From the NCBI RefSeq assembly GCF_050947875.1, contig NC_134572.1:158245105-158309104 (forward strand): a DNA stretch of 64,000 nucleotides, read 5' to 3'. Below are positions 22,628 to 31,244 of the stretch, one piece after another (the stretch's first letter is position 1; each line of letters opens with the position of its first letter). The notes below the pieces were generated by a model. That model was not told the DNA's origin, searched no databases, and saw only the letters and a list, made by a program, of their open reading frames with translations. The DNA comes from Dermacentor variabilis (taxonomy: Eukaryota > Arthropoda > Arachnida > Ixodida > Ixodidae). The translations under genes and the position numbers were made by a program.

Positions 22628-22975
22628 TAGTTAGATATGCAGCTAAATATCCAGCGTCAGCCAAATGCGAGATCGTAGTGCACTGCTCTTTGAAGTGCTT
22701 ATATAGTATTTTTATTTGTAATAACATTGAAGTGTATTCAGTGTCCCATCAAACCAACGTTTAGGGTTATATTGGCAGTGTGTAGATAACGTGCTAAAGG
22801 TATGTTGTAAAATAATGTTCACATTTTCTCAATTTCATATATTATTCGTCTCTAGTGCATACCTGATAAATTGTGCCTGCAACAGTTGTGGTACATATCA
22901 TTTACGTTTAATTTACATTACCCAAAAAAAGAGATTGTATTTTTAGAGCGCAGCTCTTTGGCGTCCGTTCCTGGG
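22628..22975. other. AT-rich unassigned interval
   Basis: No gene or repeat recognised. Confidence 0.4.
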
Positions 22976-23339
22976 TTTCGCGTCGTCGTCGTCGTCGGCG
23001 TCGTCGTCGGCCTCGTAACCAGCTCCGCCCCCCTTTCATCCCCCCAGCGCTAGCAGCGACCGACTGATACCGCTGGATGCCGCTGACGCCGCTAGAGAGT
23101 CAAGATAACGTGACTGCATAGAACACCGTCGCCGCCATGCAGAAAGAGGAGGAAAGGGTCCCCCCCCCCTGTTCTTGTGTGGCGGATAGCTGGGGTTGAC
23201 TCACTATCGCCGTCAGCGGCATCAGTCAGTCGCTGCTATCTCTTCCCTCCTCCCTTTATCGTGTTGTCCTCTTGCTGCGCGCGCTTCTGCCCCCATCGTT
23301 TGCCGCTGGGTGTACACGCCGCCCCCCTCCGCTTCCGCT
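22976..23339. repeat. GTC-rich and GC-rich low-complexity flank
   Basis: A GTC trinucleotide run (22983-23015), a C run (23160-23170) and repeated GCCGCTGACG/GCGGCATC phrases precede the 51-bp repeats. No ORF is supported. The composition is sharply more GC-rich than the preceding AT-rich stretch. Confidence 0.6.
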
Positions 23340-23481
23340 TACTGCTGGTTGCTCTCGACGGCGGCGATGAGCCTCCGCTTCGGCGGCGCGAACTGCAGGG
23401 TCTTCTCGGCGGCGGCGATGAGCTTCTGCTTCAGCCTCGCTTACTGCTGGTTGCTCTCGACGGCGGCGATGAGCTTCCGCT
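23340..23481 (-). repeat. 51-bp (17-residue) arginine-rich coding-like repeats, downstream part of split array
   Basis: Minus-strand translation gives units of the form AEAHRRRREQPAVSEAE and AEAHRRRREDPAVRAAE, alternating between a QPAVS and a DPAVR type. About three units lie here. The array is cut by retroelement G4, whose other side (30313-30366) carries a fourth unit. Whether the array is translated is unknown. A long minus frame (23642-23256) runs through it, but its start lies in the G4 LTR and so cannot be native. Confidence 0.75.
23478..23481. repeat. Target-site duplication of G4, left (CGCT)
   Basis: CGCT immediately precedes TGTTTGGG. The same CGCT follows the right LTR at 30313-30316. 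Removing G4 and one copy rejoins the 51-bp repeat in frame (..RAAEA|EAHRRRRE..). Confidence 0.85.
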
Positions 23482-23654
23482 TGTTTGGGATCCGACAGCT
23501 GGTACGATCTGTTGGGAACTCGGCGCTGACGCCCGTGGTTGTACCTGGGTCGCAAGCCCCAAGGGTAGCGTTGGCCTGGCGGCCTGGGGTACAACTGGAA
23601 GCATCCGAAGGTCCCGGCAAAGCATGAGTCGACTGGTAACAACGAAACAACTTG

Positions 23655-23660
23655 TTTATT
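23655..23660 (-). promoter_or_regulatory. Polyadenylation signal AATAAA in G4 3' LTR
   Basis: The plus-strand TTTATT is AATAAA on the minus strand, about 110 bases downstream of the TATA box, defining the likely R region. Confidence 0.7.
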
Positions 23661-23770
23661 TTAACATCGCAAAGAGTTGGCGGTCAGGTTTGACCGTAGT
23701 AGAGAGACGGGAGAGCACTTCACTCAACAGAAGAAATCGGAGCCCTCCCTTTGGCGTCCGGGGGCAGCTG

Positions 23771-23778
23771 TTTTTATA
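23771..23778 (-). promoter_or_regulatory. TATA box in G4 3' LTR
   Basis: Minus-strand GAGTATAAAAACAGC, a consensus TATA element between U3 and R. Confidence 0.7.
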
Positions 23779-23952
23779 CTCTCGCAGTTGAGGGCAAGAA
23801 GGAACCCCTCAAAAGACGAGCACGTGAATGTACAATGGGCTAATGGTGACGCACACTGTCGTAGCGATGCCGTAGCACCATGTCGAGCACGATCTCGTAG
23901 CACCCTGTCGTGGCGCTGCCGGTCGGACACAATGACTGTAATGAGAGGATGG

Positions 23953-24093
23953 TCCCTGCTTTGGCATCGCCTGTTTCGGGCACAATGACTGGAACGAGAT
24001 CCCTGCTTTGGCATCGCCTGTTTCGGGCCCAATGACTGGAATGAGATCCCTGCTTTGGCATCGCCTGTTTCGGGCACAATGACTGGAATGCGA
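23953..24093 (-). repeat. Three 47-bp tandem repeats in U3 of G4 3' LTR
   Basis: Units start at 23953, 24000 and 24047 with TCCCTGCTTTGGCATCGCCT, plus a partial unit before (23930-23952). Their position upstream of the TATA box is typical of retroelement enhancers. The same triplication is in the other LTR (30026-30166). Confidence 0.85.
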
Positions 24094-24239
24094 GGATGAT
24101 CCCTAGGCGGTCGCATCGCCGCAGTCGCGCCTGGAAACACCTGGCGATGAGTGTTGCGGCGACGACGATCGGGCCAAAATGTCTGCCGCCCCACCGCAGT
24201 CGCGCCGGCAAAACCACGTGTCGCAGGCGAAACGCAACA

Positions 24240-24725
24240 GACCGCCCCGCCGGGGGAAGGAGATCCCGATGGACAGGGGACTGCATCCGCTGTCCGGAGG
24301 GATGTCGCTCGATGATGCTCATAACCGAAGTCGGGCGTCCCTCGACGTTTCTTGAGCGCAGCGCACAGAGAAGGCCTCGTTCTCTTGTTCAGGTTCGCAC
24401 GGGACACTGCAAAGTGACTTCGGGAGAGTTCACATTTTTGTTCTCGTTCCCGGCAAGCGTTAGAACTACGCTGAAACTCAACCGCTCAGTCAGCAAGCAC
24501 GGCACAACCCTCACTAAGCCCTGCCAGGCTCTTTCCCCTTTTTATACCACTGCCTAGTTCCTTACAGTAGTCTAGCATCACTCAGAACGCGTCCACAAAT
24601 TGAAAAATTGCACTAGAAAGCATATCATCACTTTGAAACACTAAACAAAAGCAATATGTTAAAAAAAAAATCCTGCCTCAGGAAGAAAACATCAGTAACA
24701 AACAATTTTGAGGCTGATTCCTACG
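24240..24725 (-). other. 3' non-coding region and polypurine tract of G4
   Basis: Between the gag-pol stop and the 3' LTR there are 486 bases with no envelope-like frame. The last bases before the LTR read GGCGGGGCGGTC on the minus strand and are the candidate polypurine tract, interrupted by pyrimidines. Confidence 0.6.
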
Positions 24726-27700
24726 TTAGGGGCTTCGACTTAAGCCATCGGCGTTACCGTTGAGACTCCCCTTTTTGTAACGCACCTCAAAGGAATATTG
24801 TTGTAAAGCGAGGCTCCAGCGCAGGAGGCGGCCATTTTTGGGAGAGATGGTCTGCAGCCATTGGAGAGGGCAGTGATCCATCTCAATGATAAACCTCGAG
24901 CCGGCTAGATAGCATGACAATTTCTGAACGGCCCACACGAGACATGCACACTCTTTCTCGGTGGCGCTATACGCCTGCTCACGACTGGTCAGCTTACGAC
25001 TAGCATACAGGACGGGGTGTTCTACTTCTCCATTTTCCCGTTGGCACAGTACAACGCCCATGCCTCGCTCACTAGCATCGCACTGAACAATGAACCCTTT
25101 TGTATAGTCTGGCGATCGTAGCACAGGCTGGCTTGTTAGGGCACTCTTTAGGGCGCTAAAAGCTCTTTCCTTGGTCTCGTCCCAGACGACTGTTTGAGGC
25201 TCTGTCTTTCTTAGAGCATCCGTCAGGGGAGCCGCGATATCAGAGTACCTGGGGATGTACCTCTGATAGTAGCCGGCGACACCTAAGAACGACCGAATAT
25301 CGGTCTTCGTGCGCGGTTGCGGGAAGTCTCGCACAGCGGCCACCTTTATTTCAGAGGGGCGGCGACGACCCTGACCAATCACGTGACCGAGGTAGACAAC
25401 CTCGGCCTGTGCTAACTGGCACTTAGAAGCCTTGACTGTCAAGCCCGCTTCGCGCAGGCGGATTAGCACTGCCCGCAAGTGTGCCATATGCTCAGACCAG
25501 GATGCGGAGAATATCGCTACGTCGTCTAGATACGGTAAAGCGAATTCTTGCTGTCCCCGCAACACTTTATCCATGAGGCTTGAAAAACAGTATGGCGCGT
25601 TCTTCAAACCAAAACTCAACACTTTAGGACGGAATGTTCCCATTGGTGAAATGAACGCCGCATACCTACTAGCCTCTTCTGTAAGTGGAACCTGCCAATA
25701 ACCCCTGACAAGATCTAGGGTGGAAATAAACTGAGCGCTACTAACTTTCTCAAGGCGCTCCTCGATGTTAGGGATCGGATAAATTTGATCCTTAGTGATG
25801 GAATTAAGCCTGCGGTAGTCGACGCAAGGACGAGGTTCCTTGCCCGGTACCTCAACTAAAATCAAAGGGGAGGTATAATCACTCTCACCTGCCTCAATAA
25901 CACCGAGCTGTAGCATTTTCTTTACCTCAGCCTCCATAATATCGCTCTGGCGGGGTGACACCCGATACGCCTTGGATCGTACTGGCTCTGTGGAGGTAAG
26001 TTCTATATCATGAGTAAGTACAGAAGTCCTACCAGGCCTCTCAGAGAACAGACCTTGAAACTCTTGTAATAGCTGGTGTAGTTCGGTTTTCTGCTCGGGC
26101 GACAGCGGTGCTTTACTGATAAGGTCACTAATGACTTGACCGGTGTCTTCCCTGTTCGTCACTGAGCCTAGTCCCGGAAGCTCGACTGGAAGCTCTTCAG
26201 GAACGTTTATCATCATGCACACCACTGCTTCCCGTTGTCTATAAGGTTTGAGCAGATTACAGTGGTAAACTTGCTGTGCTTTCCGCTTTCCTGGCAGACT
26301 TACCACGTAGTTAACGTCCGACAGTTTCTGAACAATTCGTGCTGGGCCCTCCCACTGCACGTCTAGTTTGTTGTTTAGCGATGTGCGCAATATCATGACC
26401 TCATCGCCAACCTCAAAACGACGGGCCCTGGCTGTCCGATCATAATAAACCTTGGCCCTCTGCTGGGCCTTTGTCATTGCTTCACCTGACAACTCCTGTG
26501 CCCTTCTTAAGCGTTCGAGGAGCTTAAGCACGTACTCCACCACGACTGGGTCGTCGCCCCTACCTTCCCATGATTCTCGAAGCATGCGAAGCGGAGATCG
26601 AAGCGAGCGACCGTACACCAGTTCAGCTGGCGAAAACCCCGTAGCTGCATGCGGCGCGGTCCGTAAAGCAAACATCACCCCAGGCAGACACAGCTCCCAG
26701 TCAGTTCGATGTTCAAACCACAATGCTCTCAACACGCGCTTCATGACGGAGTGGAGCTTCTCAACGGAATTCGACTGTGGGTGGTACACTGAGCTGTGTA
26801 GCAGCTTTACCCCACACCTTTCGAGAAAAGTTGTCGTCAAAGCGCTAGTAAACACTGTGCCCTGATCTGATTGGATTTCCGCAGGAAAACCAACTCGCGC
26901 AAATATGGACAGTAGTGCATTGACTATCTCAACTGAGCTGAGTTCTTTAAGCGGCACTGCTTCAGGGAACTTTGTCGCTGGGCAGATCACAGTCAAAATG
27001 TGTCTGTACCCCGTGGCTGTTACCGGCAGAGGTCCCACTGTATCAATAACGAGCCGTCTAAAAGGCTCCGTTATGATAGGTACCAATTTCAACGGCGCCC
27101 TTGATTTGTCCCCTGGTTTGCCCACCCGCTGACAAGTGTCACATGTCCTCACGAAATGGTCTGCGTCCCGAAAACACCCTGGCCAATAGTACTCTTGCAA
27201 GAGACGGTCCTTAGTTTTCTTAACTCCTAGGTGTCCGGACCACGAACCCCCGTGTGACAAGCGCAACAGATCCTGACGATAGCATTGAGGCACGACCAGC
27301 TGATCGAACTCCACTCCTCTGCGGTCTAGATACTTCCGGTACAGGACTCCACCCCTTTCCACAAAACGCGCAGTTTTCCTGGCGATACCTTCCTTGACAT
27401 TGCAGCGAATGTTTTCCAGGCTGCCATCCTTTTTTTGCTCGGCTATCAAAGCCGACCGGCTGACTTTTAGCAACCTATCAAGTCCGTCTGACGTAGGCGC
27501 GATAAGCAAATCAGTAGATAGCTCTTCTAACTTTCCCGCGTCGGGCGTTTCCTCTCCAGTATCTGGCGCCTTTAACGTTACAGACTCAAGTTTATTCAGT
27601 TCGGGCGTGCTCGGAATATCAGCTTGCTGCGCCTCTGACCCTCTTTCGTTGTTTGATAACGTCGGCCCCGCAACTACCGCCTTTGCAGCGAGCTCCCGAA

Positions 27701-29201
27701 CCTTCGATCTGGTTAAGGCCTGAACACTAGCTTCACCAAACAAAAGCCCCTTCTCGCGCAGGAGGTGATCGGACCTGTTTGAAAATAGGTACGGGTACTG
27801 GGGTGGCAGCATAGATGACACTGCCGCCTCTGTCTCAAGCGCTCCGAAAGGTCCTTCAATAAGCACTTTTGCTACCGGCAGACACACGCTATGAGCTTCC
27901 ACGGCTTGCTTGATCCATGCGCACTCGCCCGAGAACATATGGGGTTCTACGTAAGACGGGTGAACTACATCCATCGTAGCTGCGGAATCGCGAAGCACTC
28001 GGCACTCTTTCCCGTTCACGAGGAGGTCTCGCATGTAAGGCTCGAGAAGCTTCATGTTCTCGTCAGTGCTGCCTATTGAAAAAAACACAACTTTTGGTGT
28101 TGTTTCCGGACACTGCGCCGAAAAGTGACCCGGCTTCTGGCACGTATAACAAACGCCCGCTCGCCTCATCTCGAACCGCTTTCTGCGTTCGGCTTCGGCT
28201 GCCGTCTCTTTACGTTTGGTCGGACTGCTTTCACTCGCATCCTCCCTACGCGTGTCCCCTTTTAATCTCATGGGCGTGAACTTCGGCCTCTCAAACTTCG
28301 AGCCAAATTCACCCTTTTGACCGTCCTTAGCTCCGCGAGCTCGACGCGTCACAAACTCCTCGGCTAGCTCAGCGGCTCTAGCCACCGTACTCACGTCTGG
28401 CCTATCCAAGACCCAGTATCGCACGTTCTCCGGTAACCGACTATAAAACTGTTCTAGCCCGAAACACTGCAGAACTTTATCGTGGTCACCAAACGCTTTC
28501 TCTTCTTTGAGCCACTCCTGCATGTTCGACATAAGCCTATACGCAAACTCTGTATATGACTCACTTCTGCCTTTCTCATTTTCCCGAAACTTCCGACGGA
28601 ACGCCTCCGCAGACAGCCGGTACTTTTTTAGAAGACTCGATTTCACTGTGTCGAAATCCTCTGCCTCCTCTCTATCCAAGCGAGCGACTACGTCGGCCGC
28701 CTCGCCGGGTAACAAAGTGAGCAAGCGCTGTGGCCACGTTTCCCGAGAGAACCCCTGCTTCTCGCACGTTCGCTCAAAGTTAACCAGGAACAAACCAATG
28801 TCCTCTCCAAGCTTAAACGGCCGCATCAGGTCAGTCATTTTGAACAATACGCGTTCTCCTGCACCGTGTGCCTGACTTCCATTACGAGCGCGTTCCATCT
28901 CTACCTCGAGACGCTTCATTTCCAAAGCGTGTTCGCGCTCTTCTTTTTTCTCTTGTTGCTCTCGCTCTTTCTGTTCTTTACGTTCACGCTCTTCTTTTTC
29001 TTTCTGTTCTTTAAGTTCGCGCTCCTGTCTTTTTGACCTCTCCTCAATAGTCTCAAGGCATTCCGACAGCTCGTCATCCTCAGCCTCTAACTCAAGAATA
29101 GCCTTTAGCAGTTCAGGTTTTCTTAGTTTGTCTGAGACATCCAGACCCAACTCTCTTGCAAGCTCCAACAATTTCGGTTTGCGCAACGACTTCAAATCCA
29201 T
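24726..29201 (-). CDS. Gag-protease-integrase-RT-RNase H polyprotein of G4
   Basis: One uninterrupted frame of 1491 codons starting at an ATG just after the leader. Approximate residues: 1-36 SAP/HeH-like helix pair (LRKPKLLELARELGL); 40-107 charged coiled coil; 125-290 capsid resembling the SCAN fold; 351-364 CCHC knuckle (CYTCQKPGHFSAQC); 405-407 protease DSA; 650-690 integrase HHCC finger (H650, H657, C687, C690); integrase triad D720, D779, E814 with 34 residues between the last two; GPY/F-like WEGPARIV near 950; RT about 1060-1320 with YLDD at 1224-1227; RNase H about 1370-1491 with D1375, E1417, D1442 and the final NADGLSRSP. Integrase preceding RT, and Gag and Pol fused in one frame, are both unusual for Ty3/gypsy. 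The catalytic residues I could check are present. Confidence 0.95.
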   Translation of the reverse strand: MDLKSLRKPKLLELARELGLDVSDKLRKPELLKAILELEAEDDELSECLETIEERSKRQERELKEQKEKEERERKEQKEREQQEKKEEREHALEMKRLEVEMERARNGSQAHGAGERVLFKMTDLMRPFKLGEDIGLFLVNFERTCEKQGFSRETWPQRLLTLLPGEAADVVARLDREEAEDFDTVKSSLLKKYRLSAEAFRRKFRENEKGRSESYTEFAYRLMSNMQEWLKEEKAFGDHDKVLQCFGLEQFYSRLPENVRYWVLDRPDVSTVARAAELAEEFVTRRARGAKDGQKGEFGSKFERPKFTPMRLKGDTRREDASESSPTKRKETAAEAERRKRFEMRRAGVCYTCQKPGHFSAQCPETTPKVVFFSIGSTDENMKLLEPYMRDLLVNGKECRVLRDSAATMDVVHPSYVEPHMFSGECAWIKQAVEAHSVCLPVAKVLIEGPFGALETEAAVSSMLPPQYPYLFSNRSDHLLREKGLLFGEASVQALTRSKVRELAAKAVVAGPTLSNNERGSEAQQADIPSTPELNKLESVTLKAPDTGEETPDAGKLEELSTDLLIAPTSDGLDRLLKVSRSALIAEQKKDGSLENIRCNVKEGIARKTARFVERGGVLYRKYLDRRGVEFDQLVVPQCYRQDLLRLSHGGSWSGHLGVKKTKDRLLQEYYWPGCFRDADHFVRTCDTCQRVGKPGDKSRAPLKLVPIITEPFRRLVIDTVGPLPVTATGYRHILTVICPATKFPEAVPLKELSSVEIVNALLSIFARVGFPAEIQSDQGTVFTSALTTTFLERCGVKLLHSSVYHPQSNSVEKLHSVMKRVLRALWFEHRTDWELCLPGVMFALRTAPHAATGFSPAELVYGRSLRSPLRMLRESWEGRGDDPVVVEYVLKLLERLRRAQELSGEAMTKAQQRAKVYYDRTARARRFEVGDEVMILRTSLNNKLDVQWEGPARIVQKLSDVNYVVSLPGKRKAQQVYHCNLLKPYRQREAVVCMMINVPEELPVELPGLGSVTNREDTGQVISDLISKAPLSPEQKTELHQLLQEFQGLFSERPGRTSVLTHDIELTSTEPVRSKAYRVSPRQSDIMEAEVKKMLQLGVIEAGESDYTSPLILVEVPGKEPRPCVDYRRLNSITKDQIYPIPNIEERLEKVSSAQFISTLDLVRGYWQVPLTEEASRYAAFISPMGTFRPKVLSFGLKNAPYCFSSLMDKVLRGQQEFALPYLDDVAIFSASWSEHMAHLRAVLIRLREAGLTVKASKCQLAQAEVVYLGHVIGQGRRRPSEIKVAAVRDFPQPRTKTDIRSFLGVAGYYQRYIPRYSDIAAPLTDALRKTEPQTVVWDETKERAFSALKSALTSQPVLRSPDYTKGFIVQCDASERGMGVVLCQRENGEVEHPVLYASRKLTSREQAYSATEKECACLVWAVQKLSCYLAGSRFIIEMDHCPLQWLQTISPKNGRLLRWSLALQQYSFEVRYKKGSLNGNADGLSRSP

Positions 29202-29555
29202 GGCTGCTCTGAATGCTGCTTTCTCTACTGCTTACTATTGTCTTGCCGCAAACTAACCCGGCAGCAACGACAACCACAATTACCAGCTCTGTTTCTGACA
29301 CTAACAAAAGCCTGGCAAAGCTCAGAAGAAGAAAGTCCCGCACTCACCAAACCTCGCAGGCAGGAATTCCGCGTAGTCGTTCCGCTGCAGGCAACCAGTC
29401 GTCACACAGGGCTCGTTGCACTGCTCCCGGATCGTCGTTGAGCTGCTCAGCATACAGTCAGCTGCATCTCTTCGCTGCTGGCCTCCGTTGTCGCGATCCC
29501 ACCGCTGGCAGACAGTTGTTTGAAGTCGGAGGCGATCTCACCGCTGCCAACCAGA
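29202..29555 (-). other. 5' leader and primer-binding site of G4
   Basis: Minus strand starts TC then TGGTTGGCAGCGGTGAGATC, beginning TGG as required for a tRNA 3' CCA. CAGCGGTGGGAT-type sequence is found in the complement of some tRNA-Leu 3' ends, so tRNA-Leu is a guess. A related phrase (GCCAGCGGTGGGATCGCG) recurs about 45 bases further in. Packaging signals cannot be defined by eye. Confidence 0.55.
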
Positions 29556-30312
29556 TGTTTTGATCGGACTGCTGGTACGATCTGTTGGGAACTCGGCGCT
29601 GAATCCCGTGGTTGTACCTGGGTCGCAAGCCCCAAGGGTAGCGTTGGCCTGGCGGCCTGGGGTACAACTGGAAGCATCCGAAGGTCCCGGCAAAGCATGA
29701 GTCGACTGGTAACAACGAAACAACTTGTTTATTTTAACATCGCAAAGAGTTGGCGGTCAGGTTTGACCGTAGTAGAGAGACGGGAGAGCACTTCACTCAA
29801 CAGAAGAAATCGGAGCCCTCCCTTTGGCGTCCGGGGGCAGCTGTTTTTATACTCTCGCAGTTGAGGGCAAGAAGGAACCCCTCAAAAGACGAGCACGTGA
29901 ATGTACAATGGGCTAATGGTGACGCACACTGTCGTAGCGATGCCGTAGCACCATGTCGAGCACGATCTCGTAGCACCCTGTCGTGGCGCTGCCGGTCGGA
30001 CACAATGACTGTAATGAGAGGATGGTCCCTGCTTTGGCATCGCCTGTTTCGGGCACAATGACTGGAACGAGATCCCTGCTTTGGCATCGCCTGTTTCGGG
30101 CCCAATGACTGGAATGAGATCCCTGCTTTGGCATCGCCTGTTTCGGGCACAATGACTGGAATGCGAGGATGATCCCTAGGCGGTCGCATCGCCGCAGTCG
30201 CGCCTGGAAACACCTGGCGATGAGTGTTGCGGCGACGACGATCGGGCCAAAATGTCTGCCGCCCCGCCGCAGTCGCGCCGGCAAAACCACGTGTCGCAGG
30301 CGAAACGCAACA
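29556..30312 (-). repeat. 5' LTR of G4 (757 bp)
   Basis: Near-identical to 23482-24239. It drives transcription of the element: TATA at 29844-29851 and AATAAA at 29728-29733 on the minus strand. The right boundary ACA|CGCT is defined by the target duplication. Confidence 0.93.
29844..29851 (-). promoter_or_regulatory. TATA box of the G4 5' LTR promoter
   Basis: Minus-strand GAGTATAAAAACAGC. It would start transcription shortly downstream, toward lower coordinates, giving an RNA through the leader and gag-pol. Confidence 0.7.
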
Positions 30313-30366
30313 CGCTTCGGCGGCGCGAACGGCAGGGTCTTCTCGGCGGCGGCGCTTAGCCTCTGC
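30313..30366 (-). repeat. 51-bp arginine-rich repeat, upstream part of split array
   Basis: Minus strand reads AEAKRRRREDPAVRAAEA directly up to the G4 LTR, a DPAVR-type unit. With the three units at 23340-23481 it forms one in-frame alternating array once G4 is removed. Confidence 0.75.
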
Positions 30367-30389
30367 TTCCCCCACGGCTGTGACAACCT

Positions 30390-30510
30390 CGCGAGGCACT
30401 TGTATAGATCTCGTCTTTGAGAATCAAGCATTGGTGTACCAAGTCGAACATATATCAGTCTATTTCTCCGACCACAAAGCTTCCTTCATGACTGTCAAGA
30501 ACTGTTAGTG
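30390..30510 (+). pseudogene. Endonuclease-like C-terminal fragment
   Basis: A plus-strand frame ending at 30508 reads TSRGTCIDLVFENQ and VYFSDHKASFMTV. This resembles the last motifs (S-D-H) of an APE-type endonuclease, as found in LINEs and at the C-terminus of some Helitron-like proteins. About 40 residues only. The parent element is not identifiable. Confidence 0.4.
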
Positions 30511-30955
30511 GAGTCTTTGTTAAAGGAATACGTGTGAAAAATAAAAAAAAATTATGTGATAGCGCATACATGTGTTGCTCGATTTCTTTGCCTCAATCTA
30601 TCCAAAAGGTGAAACAGCTTATTTGCTGCGCTCAAATTTCGCATTAGGAAGTAACGTAATCGTCGGTAATTTTTTTCTGGTGCAGTCTAAATATGATCGA
30701 ATAAAAAAATACAGTGAACTGGGAAGGTAACGCTATAACGAAAAATTTTTGCTAGTAGTTCAATTATCTTTTTGTAGCAATCATAGAGCACCCATAGAAC
30801 AGCAGTCAGGCTTTTGGTTTGAACCCAACTACGGCTAGATTTATTCTTAATTTAGACTTATGCAGCTACGGCGCCAGTTGGCTTGCCAAATGCGTGTGTG
30901 TGCTACTACTGCTACTGGGAATACTACTCACTTGAATATTACCTTAGCACAGCTA
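30511..30955. other. AT-rich unassigned interval
   Basis: No gene or repeat recognised. Confidence 0.4.
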
Positions 30956-31142
30956 TGCACATTAGAAAAGTCATTTTATTGTTACTTGTGGAAAGACACA
31001 GATTAAAGAGGCTATATACAGGCTATTTACACTGGAGACAGATAGCCAGGCCGACACTCGCTCGCGCCAAGGGCACAGACCCACTTCGTCGTCGTCCTCG
31101 CGGTGGCTCGTCCCTTGAGCATCGCTCGATGATATTGTAATA
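30956..31142 (-). repeat. 3' LTR of G3
   Basis: The transcribed-strand start TATTACAATATCATCGAG matches the remnant at 35410-35373. It holds AATAAA at 30980-30975 (minus). The left boundary is approximate because no complete second copy exists. Confidence 0.7.
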
Positions 31143-31165
31143 CTACCCCCCGGCCGCAAAAGCGC
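31143..31165 (-). other. Polypurine tract of G3
   Basis: Minus-strand GCGGCCGGGGGGTAG directly precedes the LTR start. Confidence 0.6.
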
Positions 31166-31244
31166 CGTCACGGTGCTGTTAAATATCCAAGGTGCGTGGA
31201 GAGTTGTAGGGTTTGAGTCGGGCGACGTGGACAATGTCACTGGT

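Larger units (their letters stand above)
23482..24239 (-). repeat. 3' LTR of G4 (758 bp)
   Basis: TGTTTGGG...GCAACA on the plus strand; TGTTGCG...CAAACA as transcribed. Differences from the other LTR seen by eye are confined to about the first 20 bases, a GACGC/GAATC change near 23528 and an A/G near 24193. It contains a TATA box (23771-23778), AATAAA (23655-23660) and three 47-bp U3 repeats. Confidence 0.93.
23482..30312 (-). mobile_element. Intact LTR retrotransposon G4 with integrase upstream of RT (Gmr1-like)
   Basis: An element of 6831 bp: 5' LTR 29556-30312, PBS, 354-bp leader, one 1491-codon gag-pol frame (29201-24726), 486-bp 3' region, PPT, 3' LTR 23482-24239. The LTRs appear nearly identical by eye, and a 4-bp CGCT duplication flanks the element. 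Domain order is gag-protease-integrase-RT-RNase H, that is Ty1/copia order with Ty3/gypsy-like sequences. This matches the Gmr1-like group known mainly from deuterostomes. No envelope gene is present. It is the only apparently full-length, coding-competent element in the window. Confidence 0.93.

Noticed and set aside
23256..23642. 128-codon minus frame through the 51-bp repeats as a gene
   Set aside because: Its start codon and first part lie in the G4 LTR, so it cannot be the native frame; only the repeat part is meaningful.
23724..24407. Long minus frames across the G4 LTR and 3' region (227 codons) as an envelope or accessory gene
   Set aside because: They consist largely of the 47-bp U3 repeats translated in several frames, and the same frames occur in the 5' LTR (29797-30399). 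No signal peptide or membrane segment.
24240..24725. Envelope gene that would make G4 an errantivirus-like element
   Set aside because: Only 486 bases lie between the gag-pol stop and the LTR, with no suitable frame.
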